Of a stretch of 64,000 nucleotides of DNA, positions 55,331-64,000 are shown one piece after another; the first letter of the stretch is position 1; each line of letters begins with the position of its first letter. The translations under genes and the position numbers were made by a program. Below the pieces are notes generated by a model. It saw nothing but the letters and a program-made list of their open reading frames with translations, ran no database searches and was not told where the DNA came from. This DNA is from Catonia carolina (Eukaryota; Arthropoda; Insecta; Hemiptera; Achilidae). The DNA lies in the NCBI GenBank assembly GCA_035578175.1, contig JAQMRL010000003.1, positions 86,310,969-86,374,968 of the forward strand, given 5' to 3'.

Positions 55331-56387
55331 GAATAGACCTTTAAAGTAAAAAATACATTTTTCTCATTAAAAATACTAACTGTAAAGTTTATAATTGGAT
55401 TCCATTACTAAATAAAATACATTATCGTACTGTTCAAAAACTTTACTACTGTGACAAAATGAACTGCGTTTAAGATTTTCTTAATTAATCTTCTGCTCGA
55501 ACAAAATAACAAGAAGGTATTATAACGATATCGGTTAAATTGGTGCGCAAAAATTATAAAAAAAACGCTTATGAAGATATTGTCTGAGATGGTTATATTA
55601 AGGAGGCATACCATTAATACTCCTGCTGTTAAAAAAACGAACAAAGTATCAAATTTATCTCGAGTTTGCAAAACAACGTCATTAATTATAATTCAATGAA
55701 AAATTTTACGCACGTTCAGTTAAGAGCAAAGTTAAGAAGAATTTGTCTTGAAAGTTTCTTAACGTCTTTCAAAATAAGTTCGCTCATTTATAAGACACTT
55801 TTAAAAGTATGTAGCCTAAGCTTTTTAAGTATTCCGGTCGTACAACGCAAGAATTTTTGACACCGCAGAGAAAACCAATATTCATTATTTTCGTCCAGTG
55901 CAGTTTAAAATTTTATGTTACACCTTTTTATTTTAAAAATCCTTAAGAGCTATCATATTTTCATGAAACAGCAAACCTTTTTCCTTTATGAAACATCCTT
56001 GTGCCTTATAATTTGCCCAAGTATTCCACCTTCAAGTTTTATAAATCTACATTATTTCTGTGTCCCCCTGAAATTTTGAAAATCGACATGCGTAATCTTC
56101 AAGTGATACCTAAGGAAAATATAGCAATTTACGGTTTTGTTTTGACCACAAAATGAATTTAGCATCTACGTCACAGTCATACCCTGTTTATTACTACTCT
56201 TTATCACTCGGCAATACACCAATGTAATATTATTTTACTCATCACAACTCTCTATCTTTTGTGCTCATATTTTCAGATTTTGTTCTACCGCTCCAGTCAG
56301 TAGGTACTTCGTCTTTGTTATCTTAATAGTTATCTTTTAGGCCCCATTTTCCTAAATCGTCCGTTAGTCTTTAGTCCCCAAAGAATA
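55331..56387. other. No gene recognised
   Basis: AT-rich; frames at 55408 (minus) and 55666 (plus) lack motifs. Confidence 0.4.
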
Positions 56388-56389
56388 TA

Positions 56390-56789
56390 TAGGGTGATTC
56401 AAAATTATACGGCAATCTCTTGGGATCTCATTCTATAGCTAAAAATAAGAAAGAAAGTTAATATAAACGTATGCCTTAAAACGCTTAGTTAGCGAGTTAC
56501 GGCTAGCGAAACATTTCACCTAGAACTCTGTACCCTCGGTGAAGTAAGGCCGTATAAAAATGTTAAAGGTAGTTACAAAGAAACAATCGTATTTGTATAT
56601 TTGTAACTACCCTTAACATTTTTATACGGCCTTACTTCACCGAGGGTACAGAGTTCTAGGTGAAATTTTTCACAAGCTGTAACTCGCTAACTAAGCGTTT
56701 TCAGGCATATGTTTGTATTAACTTTTTTCCTTATTTTTTGCTATAGAATGAGATCCCAAGAGATTGCCGTATATTTTTGATTCACCCTG
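56390..56789. mobile_element. Hairpin MITE, 400 bp, TA target
   Basis: The ends TAGGGTGATTCAAAATTATA and CAGGGTGAATCAAAAATATA (inverse) are bordered by TA (56388-56389, 56790-56791). The arms match for about 190 bp, so the element is almost one hairpin with a short loop near 56575-56590. It shares GAGTTACGGCTAGCGAAA with the 813-bp MITE at 20633. Confidence 0.9.
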
Positions 56790-56827
56790 TATATTCTAAT
56801 CCTAATATTAATTTATATTCACTCAGT

Positions 56828-57173
56828 TTGCTCATAACAGGCTGGTAGAGTGTTTTGTATTCGATCAACTATTTCCAGGGCTACAAAAAATAGTTCTCTT
56901 TCTTATCCCATGACTATTTAAGAACAGTGAGGTAGAGGTGTAAAAGACACTAGTCAGAGTCATCTCCTCTGAGAGTAATGATTTTCATTATACACCCATA
57001 CCCTGTGGAATGAAGTGAAGATGTCATTTGCAGGGTGGAAAGAGATGCTTTTCTGAGGAAGGCAAATGACTCAGTGAGGAAAGCAAATGTCAACCACTTC
57101 ACTCCTCGTTTTACTTAGTATTATAGCCTCTAGAGTTTCAAACTAGCCTTTCGGCTGATGATTTTAACAACAA
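56828..57173 (+). mobile_element. R1 copy, with internal loss
   Basis: It is flanked by atattcactcagt (56815-56827) and atattcacccagt (57174-57186), one mismatch. The 3' end is GATTTTAACAACA. Several small deletions shorten it and break the frame. Confidence 0.85.
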
Positions 57174-57186
57174 TATTCACCCAGTG

Positions 57187-57863
57187 ATGACTGCAAACCT
57201 AATTTCCGCCCAATTTCTTTGTGGTTATCAATAAGCCTGTACACAGCATCGGTTTATTGGTAGTATTGTGATAAAATTACTAATTTAAAAGTAATTGAGT
57301 AATAATCATTTTAACACCCTAACTTGAGTTTTTTTAAAAATATATATTGCTTAATCCATATGGTTTTGTACGAGTATCATTATTAATATTGTTACGAGAT
57401 ATTTTACTCATGTTACAAGCAATTCGTAGCGAGATCAAATTAACAATGTCGCAAGGTGTTGTTATTGTTCAATTTGTTTTGCCAAGTTCTCACGGATTGT
57501 CGTCAATTGTTGAACGTAATGCATGCTCCTGAACTTGTACAATGCTCTTTTGTGTAAGCATTGCTATTACAAAGCATACTATCCTACGGTCATGTTCTAC
57601 GTTTGGCTGTTAGCCATTTTGGCGTATATAATAATTCCTATTAGGGAATACAACGCTTTTATGTTCATCTAATATCTCTTTGTAAAATGATAATTCAGCT
57701 TTACTGTATTATAGCAAGTACAGTTACATTTTGATGAAGTAGTACTGATTATTTCTTTAAAATTTCTTTCATTTTCAAACTGTTAGTTATTATAAAACTG
57801 ATTGTTTTGTAATGAGTTCATTTCAATCTTTGAGTAACCCAATTAAAATGTAGGCCTTCTGAG
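57187..57863. other. No gene recognised
   Basis: Unassigned; the 61-codon frame at 57347 has no motif. Confidence 0.4.
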
Positions 57864-57873
57864 TATTAAATAT

Positions 57874-58237
57874 GTTGTTTAGGTCATCAGACGAAAGGCT
57901 CGTTTGAACCTCTAGAGGCTTTTCTAAGTAAAACAAGAATTCAGGTCGTTTACCACCCTTCCTCATTGAGGCCCTCTGAAAAGCATCTACTTTCCACTCT
58001 AAAAATGACACCTTCACTTCATTCACCATAGTGTTTGGCTGTATATAAATTCATTACTCTCAGAGGAGATAACTCTGATTATAGAGGTCTATTACACCTC
58101 TACCTCTTCTGATCTTAAATGCTTCAGTCATATACTTGGCTGACCATGTGATAGTAAACAGAATTATTTTTTGTAGCCTGGAACTAGCAGATCGAATGTA
58201 AATAATTTAATACTGTACTGGCTGTTATGGGTAAACA
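57874..58237 (-). mobile_element. R1 copy with internal deletion
   Basis: tattaaatat is duplicated at 57864-57873 and 58238-58247. A deletion near 57960 removes part of the middle (the frame reads ...QRASMRKGG). Adjacent to an HLE fragment at the right. Confidence 0.85.
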
Positions 58238-58269
58238 TATTAAATATATTATGGGCTTTTAATATTCTG

Positions 58270-58460
58270 GTGATTCCTTATTATTTTTAAGCTAAACTGA
58301 AGTTGTTTTCCATTTTGCGTCTTTCACTCGTGATTAAAATTAGGTTATATTTATTGTGGTTAGTTTTTTTTATTTATTTCTAATGTTTTATTACTAATGT
58401 TCGGTTATATTGTTAATTATTTGCATTGGCAAGAGAAAGTTGTAAGTGTTTCACACCAGA
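58270..58460 (-). mobile_element. HLE 5'-terminal fragment
   Basis: TTTTTAAGCTAAACTGAAG, GCGTCTTTCACTCGTGATTA and TTGGCAAGAGAAAGTTG to CACACCAGA. Confidence 0.7.
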
Positions 58461-59657
58461 TTTTTTTAACATTTTTCTTTTGTTTATTTATACTTTTTAA
58501 GTTACACAGCAGTTTCAATCCGCTAAGCTTTTCAATTGTTGCAGAATATTCCTCCCAACAATTCTTTCAAGATTTCTTGATATTAATCAGATAGAGGTTT
58601 CTGTCCTTGTTTTACACAGTTTTGTTTTTTATATTATTTTATTATTTTAAATTGCATCAAAATCCTGATCATTAACTTCTACAGCGTTTTATAAAATGTT
58701 AAATTTTTACTTGTCATAATTTTCAGATCCTAGCTGAGAATAGAACCCAGGACCTGCCTTATTATAGACTTGCTTGCTTATTATTAATTACGCCACATCG
58801 GTTTCTTTTAATCAATATTTATTGAGTTCCAATCAGAAATAGAAAACTTACGGGTAGAAATTTTAGAACAGAAAAGTTTTTAGATAGATAGCCTAATATT
58901 GGTAATTGTAATTTTTATGTAGACTACGTAAAATGTAGGCATATCGTTTCCTTTTTTGTGTTATTGTAAGCGCATTTAGCGGTTAATGAAATTAACTCAT
59001 ATAATTACAGTCATTTGCGATACAATAACAGTGTTTGGGTTTTTTGTAAACGAATTAATGACCGTTTTAAAAGACTTTTGTAATAAAAGTGGTTTATTGT
59101 GTACAATTACACTTATTGAATTCAATTAATTTATTAAAGTTTTATGCTTTTATGTTGTAGGCTACATTAATTGTTCATAATTTAATGAAGCAAATTGTGA
59201 TGGATATTTTATAGTATTTTTATCTACATTTGAATTAATTTTACGATTTAAGTCGATTGATAAATTTAATAATATTAAGAAATAATTTAAGTTACTTTTG
59301 TAATACTTCCGTAGTTAGAACCATAAATTTAGAGGTTTTTTTAGGCTTCTACTCATTGTACCATTACCATGTCTTGCACATCCCACTGGATCAGTTTGTT
59401 ATAGTTGTTGACTTCAAATTTCTTCTTATAGCTAGACACCCAATAGCAATTTTGTCGCAGCGATTTTTTGGTCACATATGTGCGAACTTAATTTAACCCT
59501 TTCAGTCCGTAAAAGAGGACGTCGATGTATTTTATGTAATTATAACATCCGATTTACTGGACGTCCGTAAGTTATGCATAAAGTGCCAACGTCCAGATAA
59601 CGGAACATTTCCAAAAAACCTTTTAAAGAAAAATTAATGGAAAAATGTATTTTGAAA
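58461..59657. other. No gene recognised
   Basis: AT-rich; a short phrase near 58734-58796 (GAGAATAGAACCCAGGACCTG) may be a SINE head relic. The 79-codon frame at 59257 has no motif. Confidence 0.35.
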
Positions 59658-59832
59658 CCGCCTCCGTGGCTTAGTGACTAGCGCGGTAGCCTACAATGAG
59701 AAAGGTCCCGGGTTCGATTGCCGGGTAGGGTCTGAAAATTTTAACACGTTAAAACCACCATTAAGGTTCCAAAACCCACATTAGTTGCTAATGACCAGGC
59801 TGTCGATGCGACTTTAAATAAACTAAAAAAAA
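59658..59832 (+). mobile_element. SINE-A, full-length type copy
   Basis: CCGCCTCCGTGGCTTAGTGA then CTAGCGCGG (A box), GGTTCGATTGCC (B box), AAAATTTTAACACGTTAA, GTCGATGCGACTTTAAATAA and an A-run. Internal pol III promoter; non-coding. Confidence 0.85.
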
Positions 59833-60229
59833 CTGTGTTGAATATTTTTAGTGTCAGAACAATTTCTTTTTTTATGAACACAATAAAAATTAATTTTTAA
59901 CAGGACATTTTATTTTTCTGTAACGTTAAAATTTTGGTCGGCAATGGCAGGCTTACGCCAGCAAGTTTTCGTAATAAGGGCTGGCACTTGTTGTACACCG
60001 TTATTTAAATTAAATGGCACTTTAGATAAAACTTTTAAGTATTGTTTTGGCTCCGAAAAGGTTAAAAAAACAGTACGGTTCATTTTTGTGATTTTTCTGT
60101 TTGACAAAATCACTGGTGGGTGCCTAACGTATACCCGTGAAAAGTAATATAGAACACATTTGCACACACGCAACCATCCATTGAAACAAATAGGCCCTAT
60201 TATTACATCACTTCGCACGTATAAATTTT
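59833..60229. other. Unassigned; open on both strands
   Basis: 59910-60218 is open on the minus strand (102 codons) and 59944-60147 on the plus strand (67 codons). I recognise no domain, splice pair or repeat. Confidence 0.3.
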
Positions 60230-60236
60230 TTTATTT

Positions 60237-60466
60237 AGCTTTTATTTGTAATTGGGAACTGCACATTATTGACAACTACCCAATTTGATCGCTGTATTTT
60301 TGAAGTGAATTAGGCATGGGTTTGAACAGGGACTCCCAGTAGAGTTTGTTCATGGATGGCCGTCAGCTGGTCACCATACAAAGTCGCTTGCCCAGCCGGT
60401 GTTGCTTAACAAATAATAGCGACTTTCTAGCAGCTGACTGACTGGGCTGGCCCGAAGGCCAAAGTA
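60237..60466 (+). repeat. Repeat D, second copy
   Basis: GGGAACTGCACATTATTGAC to GGGCTGGCCCGAAGGCC, collinear with 6707-6926, with a short deletion near 60297. Confidence 0.75.
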
Positions 60467-60524
60467 TTGTTTCCTGAACGATCGTCCAATTTTATCGTTG
60501 CCTTTTGTACAGTTATTTATGCTT

Positions 60525-60708
60525 CATTTATTTAACGTCGCATCAACTGCAACGGTCATTAGCGACGACGTTGGGGTATAACTGTGTAAAATGGAGGATG
60601 AAATAATTTTGGTAACGTATGAAAATATGCTGTGCCTGAGTGGGATTCGAACCCAGGACAGCATGATGAGAGGCTAGCACGTTACCAACTACGCCAATGT
60701 GGCCGGCC
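60525..60708 (-). mobile_element. SINE-B, alternative tail
   Basis: The head at the right (GGCCGGCCACATTGGCGTAG on the minus strand), B box GGGTTCGAATCCC, body GCATATTTTCATACGTTACC and tail GTCGCTAATGACCGTTGCAG then GATGCGACGTTAAATAAA. The tail differs from that at 44214 and resembles the SINE-A tail. Confidence 0.85.
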
Positions 60709-60814
60709 TTCGCACATATTGAGCAGAATGTTGTTAATGACTTATCCCAAAAACAAAAATAAATTGTTTAATGATTCATTATTTTTTTATTTCAAGCATA
60801 ATATCATAATATAC

Positions 60815-61030
60815 CCTCCGGGTTGGTCTAGTAGTAAAGTTGTCGCCGCGAGTCAGCTGTTTAACAGCTGATTTCCGGATACGAAGGTTTCTTGGTTCAA
60901 ATCCTTGTGAAGGTAGTTAATTTTATACAGATTTAAATATAAGACAGTAGTTACTGGTGTACTTTGATGGTTGGGGTTCAATTAACACATCCTCTCAGTA
61001 ATGGTGGGTCTGAGTCTGTACAAGAATACT
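60815..61030 (+). mobile_element. SINE-C, interrupted
   Basis: The head CCCTCCGGGTTGGTCTAGTA to GTCTGTACAAGAATACT. The rest of the family's tail (CATCATCCTCATCTGATTAG to GAACAGATTGC) lies at 61621-61715, so about 590 bp was probably inserted between them, including the SINE-B at 61290. Confidence 0.65.
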
Positions 61031-61289
61031 CCAAATATAGATTAATAGATTGTGTTTATTTTTATTTTATTTTTTTTGGAAATCGTATAATATTTTGAAT
61101 GTCATGGTTTTTACAAGTCCTAGCTTAGTTTTTAAATCTGTGTTGTACGAATATACCTACCCTGGGATATGACTTTTATCCTTAGTTGGGTTGGTAAATT
61201 TCCCCCACCTCGTTCATTGTGAATAGTTACGTGTCATTCATTGATTTGTTTAAAGAATGTGTATGGGTTAATATTGTAAAAATAAGGAA

Positions 61290-61459
61290 TTTTTTTTTGT
61301 GGTAACGTCCGACTGTTATGCAATTACTGCTAATGCAGACGGTGAAGGATGAAATGATTTTTGTAACGTATGAAAATATGCCGTGCCTGAATGGGATTCG
61401 AACCCAAGATCACGTGATGAGAGGCGAGCACGTTACCAACTACGCCAATGCGGCCGGCC
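61290..61459 (-). mobile_element. SINE-B
   Basis: The tail GTAACGTCCGACTG and CTGCTAATGCAGACGGTGAA is left; the head (CCGGCCGCATTGGCGTAGTT on the minus strand) is right. Same tail type as 44214. Confidence 0.85.
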
Positions 61460-61715
61460 TAAGGAAATACATAAATAATATAAATGAATAATATATTAAT
61501 AATTTAAATTATATACATTATACAGGCCTATATATGTTTATAATATATTCGTATATAAATAAATAATATGAAAATAAGGAAATAATTTTGTAGTATTATA
61601 ATGTATTATTGTTATTATTATTTACACCTCGTACGTACGTATCATCCTCATCTGATTAGGAGATGGGATTGCTTATTGTCCTTAAATTGAACAGATTGCA
61701 ATATATAGTACATAC

Positions 61716-62743
61716 ATTAGGGAAAAGTACAAACGTGTGTTTCATAAACATGCATTTTTGTCAGCTAATGTTATTATTAAAAAAATAGACACTACGGCTA
61801 ATGGAGATGTACATTTGTTTACCACAAAGTGTCTATAAATTGGCGCTTGTTATAGGACTTAGGCTTGTAAAATTATTGTTAGATTTATTTTAAAGATGCA
61901 ATTTATTATAGTATGTTTTAACTAAGTAAATTTCTATGTAGGTATAACTAAGTTTTAAAGCAACATACAGTAATCATGTTATTGTAATATAATAGTAATA
62001 CTGTTTCGATTTATGCCGGTGAAAACAACAACTTTGTTTAAGAAAGTTAAGAAATACTTCTTGACATTTGCATATCAAGTTGATAGCTTGCAGCTAAATA
62101 GCTGCAAGCTATAAATTTGAAATAGCTAAATAGCTGCAAGCCATAAACCCTTCCTTACTAGCAGCTCAGTCAAAAAATCTAAGAATCAGTTACCAACTTG
62201 CTTGGTGCATACATAACGAAATTTAACAGAACAACTTATACAAATGCCACATGTAATTGACTTCATAAAAATGACAACACGAAGCGTTTCTACTGCATGA
62301 TCAGCTTCATCACGGCATTCATGCCACATTTTTCTCATTCAAAGCACATATTTCTCGTTGTTATTGACAGGAACGAATAATGAATATTATTAAAAAAGGA
62401 AGTTTGTCTTTACAGACTTTAAAAATATATTTGTCTAAGAAAACATGTAAAATTATTGAGTTGTGTTGTGCTAATTACACTTAAATATTAGTCAGATTTA
62501 AATAACCATTCGTAAATATAGTTTGGGGCGTTAAATATTGGTCATGCGATGTACCTTTTGTCAACTTGTACCGCACAAAATGTGAGCATTCTGTAGTAAA
62601 GTTATTATACCAAGAATTAATGTTATATCTTAAAAATAGAAGAATAATGTTTAATCAAATGTAAGCGTAGTCCTTACTACGTGCGAATCTGTAATTTATC
62701 GAGACCTCCCCATGGACACAATATACACAACCATTAAAAAAAA
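61716..62743. other. No gene; one perfect short hairpin
   Basis: ATAGCTTGCAGCTAAATAGCTGCAAGCTAT (about 62085-62114) is an inverted repeat with 13-bp arms, followed by a partial echo. Otherwise AT-rich and unassigned. Confidence 0.45.
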
Positions 62744-63012
62744 TCTGGTGTGAAACACTCACGCAACTTTCTCTTACCAATGCAAATAATTAACAATAAA
62801 CGTAACATTAATAATAAAACATTAGAAATAAACAAAAAACTAACATCAAAAAACATAATCTTATTTTAATCATGAGTGAAAGACGCAAAATGAAAATCAA
62901 CCTCAGTTTGGTTTAAAAATACGGAAAAACAATCTTTCACGCTAAACTAGGCTCTGTAGAGAAAAATGCTCGAAATAAAAGTTATAGATCGTTTAATTTC
63001 CTATAAATTTGA
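62744..63012 (+). mobile_element. HLE 5'-terminal fragment
   Basis: It starts TCTGGTGTGAAACACTCACG after an A-run, then CAACTTTCTCTTACCAATGC, and continues to AAAAATGCTCGAAATAAAAG. This copy shows the 5' terminus clearly. Truncated before the mariner derivative. Confidence 0.75.
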
Positions 63013-63033
63013 TAATACCAATAGCAGTATTTA

Positions 63034-63964
63034 CGAGGTGTGGCTATTAAATAACGAGACTGACGTTGTAAAAAATTTAATTTATATTTTATACATAATC
63101 ACTTATTGTCACCTTCAATATACACTCCTTCTCTATCCCTACAACGCTCCGTGCGAATTTTCCATTGTTGGAAACAGTGCTGGAAATCATCTTCTGTAAA
63201 CTCCTTCAGAACACATGCCGCTTTCTCTTTTACAGCTTCCACAGACTCAAATCTTGTCCCTTTTAATGCAAATTTCACCTTAGGGAACAAGTAGAAGATA
63301 ATAACATGTTATGAAACGTGGTTTTTTACTTATCATCCGGAAACAAAGCGCCAATCCATGCACTGGAAGAGCCGAACTTCACCGACAGCCATAAAAGCTC
63401 GAATGAGCAAGTCAAAATTTAAAGCAATGATGATTGTTTTTTTTTTATATTCATGGGATTGTGTACCTTAATTGGGTTCCTGAAGGCCAAACAATTAATC
63501 AATATTACTACCTTGAGGTACTTTCTAAACTACGTCAAAGAGTAAGAAAAAAACGCTCCGAAATGTGGAAGGGCAAATCATGGGTTCTCCACCAAGACAT
63601 TGCGCCAGCTCATTCCGCGTTATCTGTCAAGAGATTCCTAGCCAAGTACAGCATCTCAGTGTTAGAACATCCACCTTATTTACCAGATCTTGCATCATGT
63701 GATTTCTACCTGTTCTCTAAGGTGAAATCTGCATTAAAAGGGACAAGATTTAAGTCTGTGGAAGCTGTAAAAGAAAGCGGGACGTGTCCTGAAGGAGCTG
63801 ACAGAAGATGACTTCCAGCACTGTTTCTAACAATGGAAAATTCGCATGGTGCGTTGTAGGGATAGAGAAGGAGTGTATATTGAAGGTGACAATAAGTGAT
63901 TATGTATAAAATAAAAATAAAATATTTTACAACGTCAGTCTCGTTTTTTAGTAACGACACCTCG
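63034..63964 (+). mobile_element. mariner derivative, second copy of the rearranged type
   Basis: Inverted ends CGAGGTGTGGCTATTAAATA, TA at 63032-63033 and 63965-63966. The left arm (63034-63294) carries the transposase C-terminus on the minus strand; the right arm carries it on the plus strand after the central domain. The junction (GGGAACAAGTAGAAGATAAT then AACATG) is close to that in the 4505 element. The flanks just outside the TA are also inverted repeats of each other. Confidence 0.85.
63301..63899 (+). pseudogene. irritans-like mariner transposase, N-terminus missing, broken
   Basis: It begins ITCYETWFFTYHPETKRQSM, where the expected first catalytic aspartate (TCDETWF in the other copy) is tyrosine (codon 63310-63312). 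A shift in the T-run near 63437-63446 precedes IHGIVYLNWVPEGQTINQYY. LHQDIAPAHS and PDLASCDFYLF keep the second and third aspartates with 34 residues between them (D34D). A two-base loss near 63770 breaks the C-terminus (VKESGTCPEG). The plus-strand frame 63434-63811 is the best surviving piece. Inactive. Confidence 0.85.
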
Positions 63965-64000
63965 TAAATACTGCTAGTTGTATTATCATAAAATTATTGT

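Noticed and set aside
60632..60871. 79-codon frame starting MPEWDSNPGQHD
   Set aside because: It reads antisense through a SINE-B head; this phrase is a familiar artefact of SINE translation.
1..64000. Retroviral or endogenous viral sequence
   Set aside because: All reverse transcriptase fragments carry non-LTR LINE motifs; no protease, integrase, envelope or LTR pair seen.
1..64000. Bacterial-type operon, defence system or prophage
   Set aside because: Composition, TE content and absence of contiguous long frames are eukaryotic; no such cluster exists here.

Overview
The window looks like intergenic or intronic DNA from a large, AT-rich arthropod genome, most likely an insect and perhaps a hemipteran; the sequence does not settle the order. 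Supporting this are irritans-like mariner and Tc1-like transposases, Jockey-, RTE- and other LINE fragments, several tRNA-headed SINE families, hairpin MITEs with TA target duplications, and no operons, ribosome-binding sites or intact prokaryotic genes. I found no convincing host gene: every recognisable coding stretch is a whole, truncated or decayed transposable-element gene, apart from a few unassigned short open stretches flagged as weak.

Three repeat groups dominate. (1) R1 is a roughly 395-bp retroposon starting CTGCCCATAACAGAC and ending in (AAC)n, with 10-15 bp target-site duplications, frequent 5' truncation and a 72-codon open frame. It occurs 14 times in 64 kb. (2) HLE is a roughly 1-kb non-coding repeat with asymmetric inverted ends (ACTTTCTCTTGCC / GGCAAGAGAAAGT), a terminal hairpin and an internal (GT)n tract, the layout of Helentron-type (DINE-1-like) rolling-circle non-autonomous elements; about 15 full or partial copies are present. 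(3) tRNA-derived SINEs fall into three families (A, B, C), with tails exchanged between heads.

Layout. 0-5.4 kb: LINE and mariner HTH fragments, an R1 copy split by an RTE-like LINE with a clean 15-bp duplication, and a mariner derivative. 5.4-16.9 kb: HLE, R1, SINE-C and a long-TIR foldback element. 16.9-20.2 kb: a stack of nested insertions inside a long inverted repeat whose other arm preserves the empty sites. 20.2-34 kb: hairpin MITEs, HLE and SINE copies, RTE and Jockey tails. 34-43 kb: tandem duplications, LINE tails, an almost open Jockey ORF inserted in R1, and a possible Harbinger fragment. 43-64 kb: R1, SINE and HLE copies, a 400-bp hairpin MITE, and a second mariner derivative at the right edge.

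The elements are related as parasites and hosts: the LINEs (Jockey with poly-A, RTE-like with trinucleotide tails) supply the reverse transcriptase that R1 and the SINEs need, while the mariner, Tc1 and MITE elements depend on transposases not intact here. The nesting gives a relative chronology. Some R1 copies are younger than the HLE, the RTE-like LINE and the long inverted repeat, and older than the Jockey copy at 40.2-42.0 kb.
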